Shown here piece by piece: positions 16,380 to 26,953 of a stretch of 64,000 bases of DNA (the stretch's first letter is position 1; each line of letters opens with the position of its first letter). Source of the DNA: Chromatiaceae bacterium (lineage in GTDB: Bacteria > Pseudomonadota > Gammaproteobacteria > Chromatiales > Chromatiaceae); the NCBI GenBank assembly GCA_024235215.1, contig JACKMU010000008.1:62001-126000 (forward strand), in the 5' to 3' direction. A program made the position numbers and the translations under genes. The notes below the pieces were generated by a model, which worked only from the letters and a program-made list of their open reading frames with translations, made no database searches and had not been told where the DNA came from.

Positions 16380-19300
16380 TTATCCTTCGGCGGTGTTGAG
16401 CGCCTGCTTAATCGCTTCTGCCACTTCATCGGCATCCATCTCAACCCGCTCTCCCGCCTCCGTATCGAGTTCATCCTGACGACGACGGCGTCGTTCGCTG
16501 TGATAGGAGAGACCAGTACCTGCCGGAATCAGACGACCTACGATCACATTCTCCTTCAGACCGATCAGGCTATCGTTGGAGCCACGTACCGCCGCCTCGG
16601 TGAGCACGCGCGTAGTCTCCTGGAACGATGCAGCAGAGATGAACGACTCGGTAGCCAGAGACGCCTTGGTGATACCCAGCAGTACCGGATTCCAGGTTGC
16701 CGGCTGTTTACCTTCCGCCTCCATATGCCCGTTCACCTCGACGATCCGTGTGCGCTCAACCTGTTCTCCGCGCAGAAATCTGGTATCGCCCGAGGAGGTC
16801 ACTTCCGCCTTGCGCAACATCTGCCGGATGATCACCTCAATATGCTTGTCATTGATTTTCACACCCTGCAACCGATAGACATCCTGAATCTCTTTCACCA
16901 GGTAAGCTGAAAGCTCGTTGACGCCCTTGAGTCTCAGTATGTCGTGCGGATTGAGTTCGCCATCCGAGATAATCTCACCCCGCTCCACCTGTTCGCCCTC
17001 GAAGACGTTCACATGACGCCATTTCGGGATCAGCTCTTCATGCTGTTCACCCTCCGCATCGGTGATAATCAGGCGCTGCTTGCCTTTGGTGTCTTTGCCA
17101 AATCCGACCGTGCCCGACGCCTCGGCCAGAATCGCCGGATCTTTCGGTTTTCTCGCTTCGAACAGGTCTGCAACCCTGGGTAGACCACCGGTGATATCAC
17201 GCGTCTTGGAGGACTCCTGCCGGATACGCGCCAAAACATCACCCACCTGAGCTTTGGCACCATCGGCAAAGCTGACCACCGAACCCGGCGGGAGGAAATA
17301 ATGGGCGGGAATATCGGTGCCGGCAATGTTCAGGTCATTGCCCTTGTCGTCCACCAATTTCACCATCGGGCGCACATCCTTACCCGCTGCTGGCCGCTGT
17401 TTCGGATCCAGCACCACCAACGAAGAGATGCCGGTCACGCTGTCCATCTCCCTCTCTACAGTCACCTGCTCGACAATATCGACGTACTTCAGCGTTCCCG
17501 CCACCTCGGTAATTACCGGATGGGTATGCGGATCCCAGCTTGCCACCATCTGGCCACCCTCTACCGCCTCACCATCGGTCACCCTGATCTCAGCACCGTA
17601 AGGTACCTTGTAGCGCTCGCGTTCACGACCTACATCATCGATCACCGTCAGTTCACCGGAACGGGATACCGCCACCAGATTGCCGCTGTGGTGCTGTACC
17701 GTTTTGATGTTGTGCAGCTGAATGGTACCGGAGGATTTCACATCAATACTGTTGACCGCGGCTGCGCGGGATGCCGCACCACCGATATGGAATGTCCGCA
17801 TGGTAAGCTGGGTGCCAGGCTCACCAATCGACTGGGCGGCGATTACCCCTACCGCCTCCCCCATATTGACGATGTGACCGCGCGCGAGATCCCGCCCGTA
17901 ACACTTGGCACAAACCCCGACCATGGATTTGCAGGTAATTGCCGAACGAACCTTGACCTGGTCGATACCCAACTCCTCCAGCTGCTGCATCGAGCTCTCA
18001 CCCAGCAGCGTGCCGGCTGGAAAGACGATCTCATCCGTGCCTGGCCGATAAAGATCGGTAGCGGCTACCCGCCCAAGTATACGCTCTCGCAGCGGCTCAA
18101 CCACATCACCACCTTCGATGATCGGATGCATCATCAAACCATCGTCGGTTCCACAATCAGCCTCCAGCACCACCATGTCTTGTGCCACGTCCACGAGACG
18201 GCGTGTCAGATACCCTGAGTTGGCCGTCTTGAGTGCAGTGTCGGCCAGACCTTTGCGCGCACCATGGGTAGAGATGAAGTACTGCAGTACATCCAATCCC
18301 TCCCGGAAATTGGCGGTGATGGGGGTCTCGATGATCGATCCATCCGGTTTTGCCATCAGTCCACGCATGCCGGCCAGCTGCCGGATTTGCGCAGCGGAGC
18401 CGCGCGCTCCTGAGTCGGCCATCATGTAGATGGAGTTGAAAGAGTCTTGCTCCACCTCATTTCCATCGCGGTCGACAACCGGCTCTTTACCCAACTTGGC
18501 CATCATCGCCTTGGCCACCTGTTCGTTGGTATGCGACCAGATATCCACCACTTTGTTGTAGCGCTCACCGTTGGTGACCAGGCCGGAAGCGTACTGGTGT
18601 TCGATCTCCTTCACCTCGGCCTCCGCTTCGGCCAGGATGCCTCGCTTCTCTTCCGGAATGATCATGTCGTTCATGCCGATCGAAACTCCGGCGCGGGTTG
18701 CCAGCCTGAACCCGAGATACATCACCTGATCAGCGAAAATAACCGTCTCTTTCAGCCCTACCTTGCGGTAGCAGGAGTTGATGAGTCCGGATATCGCACG
18801 CTTGCCCATGTTCTGATTAACCAGAGTGAACGGGAGACCAGCTGGCAGAATCTCGGACAGCAGCGCACGACCCACAGTGGTATCCACCAGCTGGCGCCTC
18901 TCTACCCGCTTGCCCGCTGCATCGAACTGAACCTCGGTAATCCTCGCCTTAACCCGTGCCTGCAGATGTACATTGCGCGACTCGTAAGCACGATGCACCT
19001 CCGCCAGGTTGGCGAATACCATTCCCTCACCCTTGGCATTGATGCGTTCCCGCGTCATATAGTAGAGGCCGAGGACCACGTCCTGGGATGGCACGATAAT
19101 CGGTTCGCCATTCGCTGGTGACAGAATGTTGTTGGAGGACATCATCAAGCCACGCGCCTCCAGCTGTGCCTCGATAGAGAGTGGTAAATGTACCGCCATC
19201 TGGTCTCCATCGAAGTCCGCATTGAACGCGGTACAGACCAATGGATGCAGCTGAATCGCCTTGCCTTCGATCAGTACCGGCTCAAATGCCTGTATACCCA

Positions 19301-20594
19301 GCCGGTGCAGTGTGGGTGCGCGGTTCAGCAACACCGGGTGCTCACGGATCACCTCCTCCAGGATATCCCACACCTCCCCGGTGCCGCGCTCAACCAGTTT
19401 CTTGGCTGCTTTGATCGTGGTTGCCAATGCACGTAGCTGCAGCTTAGAGAAGATGAACGGCTTGAACAGCTCCAGAGCCATCTTTTTCGGTAATCCGCAC
19501 TGGTGCAGTTTCAAAGTCGGACCGACCACGATGACGGAGCGCCCGGAGTAGTCGACACGTTTCCCCAGCAGGTTCTGTCGAAAACGTCCCTGCTTGCCCT
19601 TGATCATGTCGGCCAGGGATTTCAGCGGACGACGATTGGTACCGGTAATGGCACGGCCACGCCGACCGTTATCCAACAGCGCATCCACCGACTCCTGCAG
19701 CATACGCTTTTCATTGCGCACGATGATATCCGGCGCATTCAGATCCAGCAGCCGTTTCAGCCGGTTGTTGCGGTTGATCACGCGGCGATAGAGGTCGTTT
19801 AGGTCCGATGTTGCAAAACGGCCACCATCCAGTGGTACCAAAGGACGCAGTTCCGGAGGCAGCACCGGTAGCACCTTCATCACCATCCATTCCGGACGAT
19901 TACCGGACTCTTCCAACGACTCCACCAGTTTCAGACGCTTGGTGAGTTTCTTCAGCTTGGTCTCGGAATTGGTACTGATGATCTCCTCGCGCAGCACCTC
20001 GATTTCGCGCGTGAGGTTGATGGTCTTGAGCAGTTCATAGACCGCTTCGGCACCCATGCGCGCATCGAACTCGTCGCCATTCTCTTCGATCGCCTCGAGG
20101 TACTGCTCATCATTCATCAACTGCCCACGTTCCAGGTTGGTCATGCCGGGATCGACCACCACGTAGGATTCGAAGTAGAGCACCCGCTCGATATCTCGCA
20201 GGGTCATATCCAACAACAAACCGATACGCGAGGGCAGTGATTTGAGGAACCAGATATGAGCAACTGGACTGGCCAGTTCTATGTGACCCATACGTTCACG
20301 GCGAACCTTGGCCAGGGTCACCTCGACGCCACACTTCTCGCACACGACGCCACGATGCTTCAAGCGCTTGTATTTGCCGCACAGACACTCATAGTCGTTG
20401 GTAGGGCCAAAGATCTTGGCGCAAAACAGCCCATCACGCTCCGGCTTGAAAGTCCGGTAGTTGATGGTCTCAGGCTTCTTAACCTCACCGAACGACCAGG
20501 AACGGATCATATCGGGTGACGCAAGACCAATGCGGATCGAATCGAAGTCCTCGGTCTGCCCCTGCTGCTTTAAAATCTTAAGTAGATCTTTCAA
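16380..20594 (-). CDS. rpoC: RNA polymerase subunit beta-prime
   Basis: 1,404 residues, close to the E. coli 1,407. The N-terminal zinc ribbon has cysteines in CLCGKYKRLKHRGVVCEKCG (about 70-88). The catalytic NADFDGDQM that holds the active-site magnesium is intact. The second zinc site has cysteines in ADCGTDDG and CKSMVGVCAKCYG. It forms the catalytic centre with RpoB, whose gene lies 69 bases upstream. Confidence 0.99.
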   Translation of the reverse strand: MKDLLKILKQQGQTEDFDSIRIGLASPDMIRSWSFGEVKKPETINYRTFKPERDGLFCAKIFGPTNDYECLCGKYKRLKHRGVVCEKCGVEVTLAKVRRERMGHIELASPVAHIWFLKSLPSRIGLLLDMTLRDIERVLYFESYVVVDPGMTNLERGQLMNDEQYLEAIEENGDEFDARMGAEAVYELLKTINLTREIEVLREEIISTNSETKLKKLTKRLKLVESLEESGNRPEWMVMKVLPVLPPELRPLVPLDGGRFATSDLNDLYRRVINRNNRLKRLLDLNAPDIIVRNEKRMLQESVDALLDNGRRGRAITGTNRRPLKSLADMIKGKQGRFRQNLLGKRVDYSGRSVIVVGPTLKLHQCGLPKKMALELFKPFIFSKLQLRALATTIKAAKKLVERGTGEVWDILEEVIREHPVLLNRAPTLHRLGIQAFEPVLIEGKAIQLHPLVCTAFNADFDGDQMAVHLPLSIEAQLEARGLMMSSNNILSPANGEPIIVPSQDVVLGLYYMTRERINAKGEGMVFANLAEVHRAYESRNVHLQARVKARITEVQFDAAGKRVERRQLVDTTVGRALLSEILPAGLPFTLVNQNMGKRAISGLINSCYRKVGLKETVIFADQVMYLGFRLATRAGVSIGMNDMIIPEEKRGILAEAEAEVKEIEHQYASGLVTNGERYNKVVDIWSHTNEQVAKAMMAKLGKEPVVDRDGNEVEQDSFNSIYMMADSGARGSAAQIRQLAGMRGLMAKPDGSIIETPITANFREGLDVLQYFISTHGARKGLADTALKTANSGYLTRRLVDVAQDMVVLEADCGTDDGLMMHPIIEGGDVVEPLRERILGRVAATDLYRPGTDEIVFPAGTLLGESSMQQLEELGIDQVKVRSAITCKSMVGVCAKCYGRDLARGHIVNMGEAVGVIAAQSIGEPGTQLTMRTFHIGGAASRAAAVNSIDVKSSGTIQLHNIKTVQHHSGNLVAVSRSGELTVIDDVGRERERYKVPYGAEIRVTDGEAVEGGQMVASWDPHTHPVITEVAGTLKYVDIVEQVTVEREMDSVTGISSLVVLDPKQRPAAGKDVRPMVKLVDDKGNDLNIAGTDIPAHYFLPPGSVVSFADGAKAQVGDVLARIRQESSKTRDITGGLPRVADLFEARKPKDPAILAEASGTVGFGKDTKGKQRLIITDAEGEQHEELIPKWRHVNVFEGEQVERGEIISDGELNPHDILRLKGVNELSAYLVKEIQDVYRLQGVKINDKHIEVIIRQMLRKAEVTSSGDTRFLRGEQVERTRIVEVNGHMEAEGKQPATWNPVLLGITKASLATESFISAASFQETTRVLTEAAVRGSNDSLIGLKENVIVGRLIPAGTGLSYHSERRRRRQDELDTEAGERVEMDADEVAEAIKQALNTAEG

Positions 20595-20663
20595 GATCGT
20601 CTCTCCTGCTGTGGAATCCTGGTACCGTCTCTGCTCTCTGAATCAGAAAGCAACTTCGCCACC

Positions 20664-23600
20664 CTACTCCCGTTCCAATTCGATGTTGATGCCAAGTGAG
20701 CGGATCTCCTTGACCAGTACGTTGAAGGACTCGGGCATACCAGCCTCCATCTTGTGGTTGCCATCCACGATATTCTTGTACATGCGCGTCCGCCCGGTCA
20801 CATCGTCAGATTTGACCGTCAGCATCTCCTGTAGCGTATAGGAAGCACCATAAGCCTCCAGCGCCCAGACCTCCATCTCACCGAATCGCTGGCCGCCAAA
20901 CTGTGCCTTGCCTCCCAACGGTTGCTGCGTGACCAAGCTGTAGGGACCGGTGGAGCGGGCGTGCATTTTGTCATCGACCAGGTGGTTCAATTTGAGCATA
21001 TACATGTAACCAACCGTGATCGGCCTCTCGAAGGCCTCTCCGGTCCGGCCATCGTAAAGCGTCGCCTGTCCACTCTGCGGCAGTTGTGCCAATTCCAGCA
21101 TGGAACGGATCTCTGTCTCGGTGGCTCCGTCGAACACCGGGGTAGCCATCGGTACGCCATTACACAGATTCAGACAGAGCTCGACCACCTCCTCGTCGCT
21201 GAACGTGGATAAATCCTCTTTTTTCCCACTGCTATTGTAAACTTTCTCGAGAAATTCACGCAGATCGTTGATCTTGGCTTTGGCTTCCAGCATATCGCCA
21301 ATGCGTCGGCCAAGACCCTTCGCGGCCCATCCCAGGTGTGTCTCCAGCACCTGCCCCACGTTCATACGCGAGGGCACACCCAGCGGGTTGAGCACAACGT
21401 CGACGGGTACACCTTCGGCATCGAACGGCATATCCTCTACCGGCACGATGGTCGAAATCACACCCTTGTTTCCGTGCCTGCCGGCCATCTTGTCGCCTGG
21501 CTGAATACGACGTTTGGTGGCCACATAAACTTTGACCATCTTCAAAACCCCGGGTGCCAGGTCGTCACCAGTGTTCAGTTTCCGTTTCTTCTCCTCGAAT
21601 CTTTCGCGGAAAGCATCGCGCTGCTGCTTGATCTGCTCGGCAATGGTCTCCAGCTGGGCAGCAGCCTCTTCACTGTGCAGCCGAATCTCCAGCCAGATGT
21701 CGCGTTCCAGTTCGCCAAGATAGGCTTTGGTAATCTTGGTACCGGGCTTGAGCCGGTTGGGTCCGCCATCCGCAACTTTACCCAGCAGCATTCGTTCGAC
21801 GCGCTGGAAAGTGTCGTTCTCCATAATGCGCAACTGATCGTCCAGATCCTTCTTGACCCGCTCAATCTCCGTCTGATCGATCTGTTGCGCGCGGGCATCC
21901 TTCTCCACACCATCGCGGGTGAACACCTGAACGTCGATCACCGTGCCTGCGGTGCCGGAGGAGAGGCGCAACGAGGTATCTTTCACATCCGCCGCTTTCT
22001 CACCGAAAATCGCCCGTAGCAGCTTCTCCTCAGGAGTCAGCTGAGTTTCACCCTTCGGGGTCACCTTGCCGACCAGGATATCACCCTCCTTGACCTCGGC
22101 ACCGACATAAACGATACCGGACTCGTCCAACTTGGCCAGAGCGGACTCACCGACATTCGGGATATCACCGGTGATCTCCTCTGGACCGAGCTTGGTGTCA
22201 CGCGCCATGCAGGTCAGCTCTTCGATATGGATCGTGGTGAACCGGTCATCCTGAACGACACGCTCGGATACCAGTATCGAATCCTCAAAGTTGTAACCGT
22301 TCCAGGCCATGAAGGCGATGCGCATGTTCTGACCCAGCGCCAGCTCACCCATATCGGTGGACGGCCCATCCGCCAGCACATCTCCCCGGGCAATAATATC
22401 CCCTGGCTTGACCAGTGGTCGCTGATTGATACAGGTATTCTGATTGGAACGGGTGTACTTGGTCAGGTTGTAGATATCCACACCCGGCTCACCGGCCTCT
22501 GTCTCATCGTCGTTGACCCGCACCACAATTCGACCCGCATCGACAGAATCAACCACACCACCGCGCAATGCCACCGCGGTCACGCCTGAATCGACAGCAA
22601 CCGAGCGCTCCATTCCGGTACCCACCAGCGGCTTCTCGGCACGCAACGTCGGCACAGCCTGACGCTGCATGTTCGATCCCATGAGGGCACGGTTGGCATC
22701 GTCATGTTCCAGAAAAGGAATCAGCGACGCGGCCACGGAGACGATCTGCCGTGGTGATACGTCCATGTACTCGATACGCTCCGGTGACGAGAGGGTAAAT
22801 TCATTCTGATGGCGGCAGGAGACCAGATCGTCAATCAGGCGGTTCTTCTCGTCCAGCGTGGCACTCGCCTGCGCTATAACGAAACGACCCTCTTCGATCG
22901 CCGAAAGATAGTCGATCTCCCGGGTTGCCACCCCATCGACCACCTTGCGGTAAGGTGTCTCCAGAAAACCATAGTCGTTGGTGCGCGCATAGACCGCCAG
23001 TGAATTGATCAGGCCGATATTTGGACCTTCCGGTGTTTCGATCGGGCAGACTCTGCCGTAGTGCGTCGGATGCACATCACGCACCTCGAACCCGGCCCGC
23101 TCGCGGGCAAGACCGCCCGGACCAAGCGCCGAGACACGCCGTTTGTGAGTGACTTCCGATAGCGGGTTGTTTTGATCCATGAACTGAGACAGCTGACTGG
23201 ATCCAAAAAACTCTTTGATTGCCGCTGAGACTGGCTTTGCATTTATCATCTGCTGCGGCATCAACCCTTCCGACTCAGCCAGTGTCAGGCGCTCTTTGAC
23301 CGCGCGCTCCACTCGCACCAATCCGACCCGAAACTGATTTTCAGCCATCTCACCAACCGATCGAATACGCCGATTGCCGAGATGATCGATATCGTCTACC
23401 ACACCCTGGCCATTGCGTATCGCCACCAGCTCCCTGATCACATCGATGATATCTTCGTTAGAGAGAACCCCTTCGCCGGTCACCTCCTCTCTGCTTAGGC
23501 GTTTGTTGAACTTCATCCGACCGACGGCCGAAAGGTCGTATCTCTCTGCAGTGAAAAACAGGCTCTTGAACAGATTCTGGGCCGCCTCTTTGGTGGGTGG

Positions 23601-24740
23601 TTCACCCGGACGCATCATCCGGTAGATCTCAACCTGCGCCTCGAGCTGCGAACTGGATGGGTCGATGCGCAGCGTATTGGAGATGTAGGGCCCATGGTCC
23701 AGGTCGTTGGTAAACAGCGTGTCGATCTTTTTAACACCAGAATCCAGGAAGCTCTGCAGCAACTCCTCCGTGATCTCGTCATTGGCATTGGCCAACAACT
23801 CACCGGTCTCCTTATCGATTACACTGCTCGCCAAAACTTTTCCGTAGAGAAACTCCTGAGGGACATCCAACTGCTTGACACCAGCCGTCTCGAGCATCCG
23901 AATGTGGCGCTGGGTTACTCTGCGTCCTGCTTCGACAATCACCTCGTCGCCCGATTTGATATCGAAAGTGGTCGTTTCACCACGCAGTCGTTCGGGCACC
24001 AGCGCCAGTTTGGCTTTGGTCTTGGTAAGAGAAAAATGGTCAGTCTCGAAAAACATCCCAAGAATCTCATCCGTCTCGAATCCCAGTGCGCGCAACAGGA
24101 TTGTGGCTGGCAGTTTTCGGCGTCGATCGATGCGCACGAACAGATTGTCTTTTGGGTCAAATTCGAGATCCAGCCAGGAACCCCGATAAGGAATCACCCG
24201 CGCCGAAAAGAGCAGTTTTCCGGATGAGTGAGTCTTACCCTTGTCGTGGTCGAAAAAGACACCGGGTGAGCGATGTAACTGAGAAACGATAACCCGTTCG
24301 GTGCCGTTAATGACGAAAGTGCCATTGTCGGTCATGAGCGGCAATTCGCCCATGTAGACTTCCTGCTCGCGAATATCCTTGACAACCTTTGCCCCGGCGG
24401 GAGCATCCTTGTCGTAAATGACCAGACGTACAAGCACACGCAACGGGGCCGCATAAGTAGTACCTCGCAATTGGCACTCACGCACATCGAACAACGGCGC
24501 GCCGAGGCGATAGCTGACATACTCCAGCATGGCATTGCCCGAGTAACTCACAATTGGGAACACGGACATAAAAGCTGCATGCAGTCCTCGATCTTCCCGC
24601 TCACCAGGTTTTCTGCCATCCTGCAGAAAATTGCGATAGGAGTCGATCTGAGTTGCCAAAAGATAAGGCACCTGAAGGATAATCGGACGTTTTCCGAAAT
24701 CTTTGCGAATGCGCTTTTTCTCGGTAAAAGCATAAGCCAT
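20664..24740 (-). CDS. rpoB: RNA polymerase subunit beta
   Basis: 1,358 residues from the ATG at 24740 (MAYAFTEKKRIRKDFGKRP), preceded by GAGGGA 8 bases upstream; an 18-residue longer in-frame start is unlikely. The rifampicin region (FMDQNNPLSEVTHKRRVSA, then LGPGGL) has the wild-type D, H and S at the positions usually changed in resistant strains. The C-terminal clamp motif EMEVWALEAYGA is present. An attenuator hairpin lies between rplL and this gene. Confidence 0.98.
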   Translation of the reverse strand: MAYAFTEKKRIRKDFGKRPIILQVPYLLATQIDSYRNFLQDGRKPGEREDRGLHAAFMSVFPIVSYSGNAMLEYVSYRLGAPLFDVRECQLRGTTYAAPLRVLVRLVIYDKDAPAGAKVVKDIREQEVYMGELPLMTDNGTFVINGTERVIVSQLHRSPGVFFDHDKGKTHSSGKLLFSARVIPYRGSWLDLEFDPKDNLFVRIDRRRKLPATILLRALGFETDEILGMFFETDHFSLTKTKAKLALVPERLRGETTTFDIKSGDEVIVEAGRRVTQRHIRMLETAGVKQLDVPQEFLYGKVLASSVIDKETGELLANANDEITEELLQSFLDSGVKKIDTLFTNDLDHGPYISNTLRIDPSSSQLEAQVEIYRMMRPGEPPTKEAAQNLFKSLFFTAERYDLSAVGRMKFNKRLSREEVTGEGVLSNEDIIDVIRELVAIRNGQGVVDDIDHLGNRRIRSVGEMAENQFRVGLVRVERAVKERLTLAESEGLMPQQMINAKPVSAAIKEFFGSSQLSQFMDQNNPLSEVTHKRRVSALGPGGLARERAGFEVRDVHPTHYGRVCPIETPEGPNIGLINSLAVYARTNDYGFLETPYRKVVDGVATREIDYLSAIEEGRFVIAQASATLDEKNRLIDDLVSCRHQNEFTLSSPERIEYMDVSPRQIVSVAASLIPFLEHDDANRALMGSNMQRQAVPTLRAEKPLVGTGMERSVAVDSGVTAVALRGGVVDSVDAGRIVVRVNDDETEAGEPGVDIYNLTKYTRSNQNTCINQRPLVKPGDIIARGDVLADGPSTDMGELALGQNMRIAFMAWNGYNFEDSILVSERVVQDDRFTTIHIEELTCMARDTKLGPEEITGDIPNVGESALAKLDESGIVYVGAEVKEGDILVGKVTPKGETQLTPEEKLLRAIFGEKAADVKDTSLRLSSGTAGTVIDVQVFTRDGVEKDARAQQIDQTEIERVKKDLDDQLRIMENDTFQRVERMLLGKVADGGPNRLKPGTKITKAYLGELERDIWLEIRLHSEEAAAQLETIAEQIKQQRDAFRERFEEKKRKLNTGDDLAPGVLKMVKVYVATKRRIQPGDKMAGRHGNKGVISTIVPVEDMPFDAEGVPVDVVLNPLGVPSRMNVGQVLETHLGWAAKGLGRRIGDMLEAKAKINDLREFLEKVYNSSGKKEDLSTFSDEEVVELCLNLCNGVPMATPVFDGATETEIRSMLELAQLPQSGQATLYDGRTGEAFERPITVGYMYMLKLNHLVDDKMHARSTGPYSLVTQQPLGGKAQFGGQRFGEMEVWALEAYGASYTLQEMLTVKSDDVTGRTRMYKNIVDGNHKMEAGMPESFNVLVKEIRSLGINIELERE

Positions 24741-24834
24741 GGTGCCATCCCTCGGTGTTTGAAACCTGATGGGGAGAAGCACTGCCCTCCCCACGAAAAA
24801 TAAACGTGTGATTTACTGCACTACCACAAGCGGC

Positions 24835-24864
24835 AAAAGGCCGGTGGCGATAACGCCACCAGCC
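24835..24864 (-). terminator. Attenuator between rplL and rpoB
   Basis: An 11-base-pair stem with one G-U pair (arms 24854-24864 and 24839-24849), a four-base loop and a run of four T (24835-24838) on the minus strand. It sits 40 bases after the rplL stop and about 95 bases before the rpoB start. In E. coli a partial terminator at this place makes ribosomal protein mRNA more abundant than rpoBC mRNA; the same role is inferred. Confidence 0.75.
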
Positions 24865-24903
24865 CCAAACCGCTCAGGATTTGATAACGGGAAGAGTCAA
24901 GAA

Positions 24904-25284
24904 TTACTTGATCTCAACAGTACCGCCTGCCTCTTCCACCTGCTTCTTGATTGATTCCGCCTCCTCTTTGTTGACGCCTTCCTTGAGAGTGCTGGGAACA
25001 CCTTCAACCGCATCCTTGGCTTCCTTGAGCCCAAGGCCGGTGATTGCGCGTACGACTTTGATGACACCGACCTTCTTATCACCGAAACCGGTAAGCACGA
25101 CGTCGAACTCGGTCTGCTCCTCAACAACAGCAGCCTCGACACCGGCAGCGGCAGCCGGTGCAGCAGCAACCGCTGCAGCAGCGGAAACGCCAAACTTCTC
25201 TTCCATGGCCGAGATCAGCTCGACCACATCCATAACACTCATGTTGGCAATCGCGTCAAGAATCTCTTCTTTTGAAATGGCCAT
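24904..25284 (-). CDS. rplL: 50S ribosomal protein L7/L12
   Basis: 126 residues. N-terminal dimerisation domain, an alanine-rich hinge (about residues 35-55), and the C-terminal factor-binding domain with LTGFGDKKVGVIKVVR and GLGLKEAKDAVE. Several copies form the stalk that recruits EF-Tu, EF-G and other GTPases. It follows rplJ by 53 bases, the gap across which L10:L12 stoichiometry is set. Confidence 0.98.
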   Translation of the reverse strand: MAISKEEILDAIANMSVMDVVELISAMEEKFGVSAAAAVAAAPAAAAGVEAAVVEEQTEFDVVLTGFGDKKVGVIKVVRAITGLGLKEAKDAVEGVPSTLKEGVNKEEAESIKKQVEEAGGTVEIK

Positions 25285-25337
25285 AAAATAACTCCTGAAT
25301 TAAATCTGGTGAATTTAGAAAAAACGATTGATGCTGA

Positions 25338-25865
25338 TCACGCTGCCTCTTTTGCATCGCGAATTGCCGCCAAAGTACGGACCAGCTTACCAGGCACTTC
25401 ATTGATTGTGCGTGCAAGCTTCTCCACAGGAGCCTTCATCACGGCCATCAACATACTGATGGCCTGATCGTAGGTCGGCATCTTGGCCAATACATCGATA
25501 TCCTCCGGTGGCAGCAACTTGCCGCCGATGGATATCAACTTGACTTCAAGCTGCTTGTTCTCCTTGACGAAATCCTTGATAACACGGGCTGCAGAGCCGG
25601 GATCCGACTGTGAGAAGGCAAGGACCAGTGGTCCGACCATACCTTCCTGCATACATTCGAAATCGGTACCTTCAACTGCTCGCCGGGCCAGGGAATTCTT
25701 GACCACGCGTACATAGACACCCGCCTCACGCGCCTTTACGCGTAATACGGTCATCTTCTCCACTGTCAACCCATGGTACTCGGCGGCAATTGCGGAGTAA
25801 GCCCCGCTAGCCACTTCAGCAACCTCAGCAACGACTGCTTTTTTCTGCTCGAAATTGAGTGGCAC
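25338..25865 (-). CDS. rplJ: 50S ribosomal protein L10
   Basis: 175 residues, starting with GTG at 25865 (reads MPLNFEQKKAVVAEV). A nearly ideal Shine-Dalgarno AGGAGGTGA lies just upstream (25869-25877). L10 anchors L12 dimers through its C-terminal helix. L10-L12 represses its own mRNA in E. coli by binding the leader; the 389-base leader here has several hairpins. Confidence 0.97.
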   Translation of the reverse strand: MPLNFEQKKAVVAEVAEVASGAYSAIAAEYHGLTVEKMTVLRVKAREAGVYVRVVKNSLARRAVEGTDFECMQEGMVGPLVLAFSQSDPGSAARVIKDFVKENKQLEVKLISIGGKLLPPEDIDVLAKMPTYDQAISMLMAVMKAPVEKLARTINEVPGKLVRTLAAIRDAKEAA

Positions 25866-26254
25866 TCGTCACCTCCTGACTAAAGGTGGAACGGACAAAC
25901 CGTTCCGCTCGACAACACCAACACACCACTGTAATCGGTATGCTGCTTACTACAACGCGCACCTTCGTCAGGTAAACCTGATTCAGGAGCTCCGCCTGCG
26001 CAGGAGATTAAGCCCCGATCCGAGACACCTGCGGTCTTTGACGGCACCCGGTTAAAACCGGAGCCCCAAAGTCTTTTTCCAAAACGACCTCTGACCAAAA
26101 ATGAAAAGACAGGTCGTTTTGAGATGTAACACTACTATTGTTTCCGTCTTCGTATCCGAAGACGTTAGACTCCAAACTTCCTCGTTCGGGCGGATATTCC
26201 AAGGAAAGGGCCTTCACTCTCCTTGAATCGCCGTGGTGAAACGAGTAAAAAAAC
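25866..26254 (-). promoter_or_regulatory. rplJL leader region with competing hairpins
   Basis: No gene lies in these 389 bases. Inverted repeats on the transcript side: 8-base-pair CGTCTTCG/CGAAGACG (26145-26164, loop of 4), an 11-base-pair stem (26080-26090 with 26111-26121), and a short TCAGG/CCTGA stem (25968-25981) near the gene. The 11-base-pair stem conflicts with an alternative pairing of GTCTTTT/AAAAGAC (26071-26077 with 26104-26110). This fits an autoregulated L10 leader. I could not pick out a clear promoter. Confidence 0.5.
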
Positions 26255-26950
26255 CTACATTACCAATGACGTCTGTTCCACCGGAAGACCTGGTCCCATC
26301 GTGGTAGAGACGGTGATCTTCTGCACATAGACACCTTTTGATGTACTCGGTTTCATCTTCTTCAAGTCATTGATGAGCGCTTCCAGATTCTGTTTGAGGG
26401 CGTCAGGCTCAAAACCCAACTTGCCGATCGTGCAGTGAATAATCCCTGACTTGTCAGTACGGTAACGCACCTGTCCGGCCTTGGCATTGCTCACCGCTTC
26501 GGCCACATTGGGTGATACGGTGCCAACCTTAGGATTGGGCATCAGACCACGTGGACCCAGAATTTGTCCCAATTGTCCGACGACTCGCATTGCATCCGGC
26601 GTCGCTATCACGACATCGAAATTCATCATGCCCGCTTTGATGTCTGCTGCCAGGTCCTCAAATCCGACGATATCCGCTCCAGCTTGTTTCGCCGCATCGG
26701 CATTGGCACCTTGGGCGAAAACCGCGATGCGTACTGTTTTTCCAGTACCGTTGGGGAGAACCGTCGCGCCACGCACCACCTGATCCGATTTGCGTGGATC
26801 CACGCCGAGATTGATGGCGACATCCACTGATTCGACAAATTTCACACTGGATAGCTCTTTCAGCAGTAAAAAGGCTTCAATCACCGGATACTGCTTTCCC
26901 GGCTCGATCTTTTCGCGGATAGCTTTTGCCCGCTTACTCAACTTAGCCAT
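26255..26950 (-). CDS. rplA: 50S ribosomal protein L1
   Basis: 231 residues. Two-domain L1 with GLMPNPKVGTVSPNVAEAV in domain II and the C-terminal TTMGPGLPVEQTSL. L1 forms the mobile L1 stalk that releases E-site tRNA, and in E. coli it represses the rplKA mRNA. It follows rplK by 3 bases. Confidence 0.98.
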   Translation of the reverse strand: MAKLSKRAKAIREKIEPGKQYPVIEAFLLLKELSSVKFVESVDVAINLGVDPRKSDQVVRGATVLPNGTGKTVRIAVFAQGANADAAKQAGADIVGFEDLAADIKAGMMNFDVVIATPDAMRVVGQLGQILGPRGLMPNPKVGTVSPNVAEAVSNAKAGQVRYRTDKSGIIHCTIGKLGFEPDALKQNLEALINDLKKMKPSTSKGVYVQKITVSTTMGPGLPVEQTSLVM

Positions 26951-26953
26951 AGT

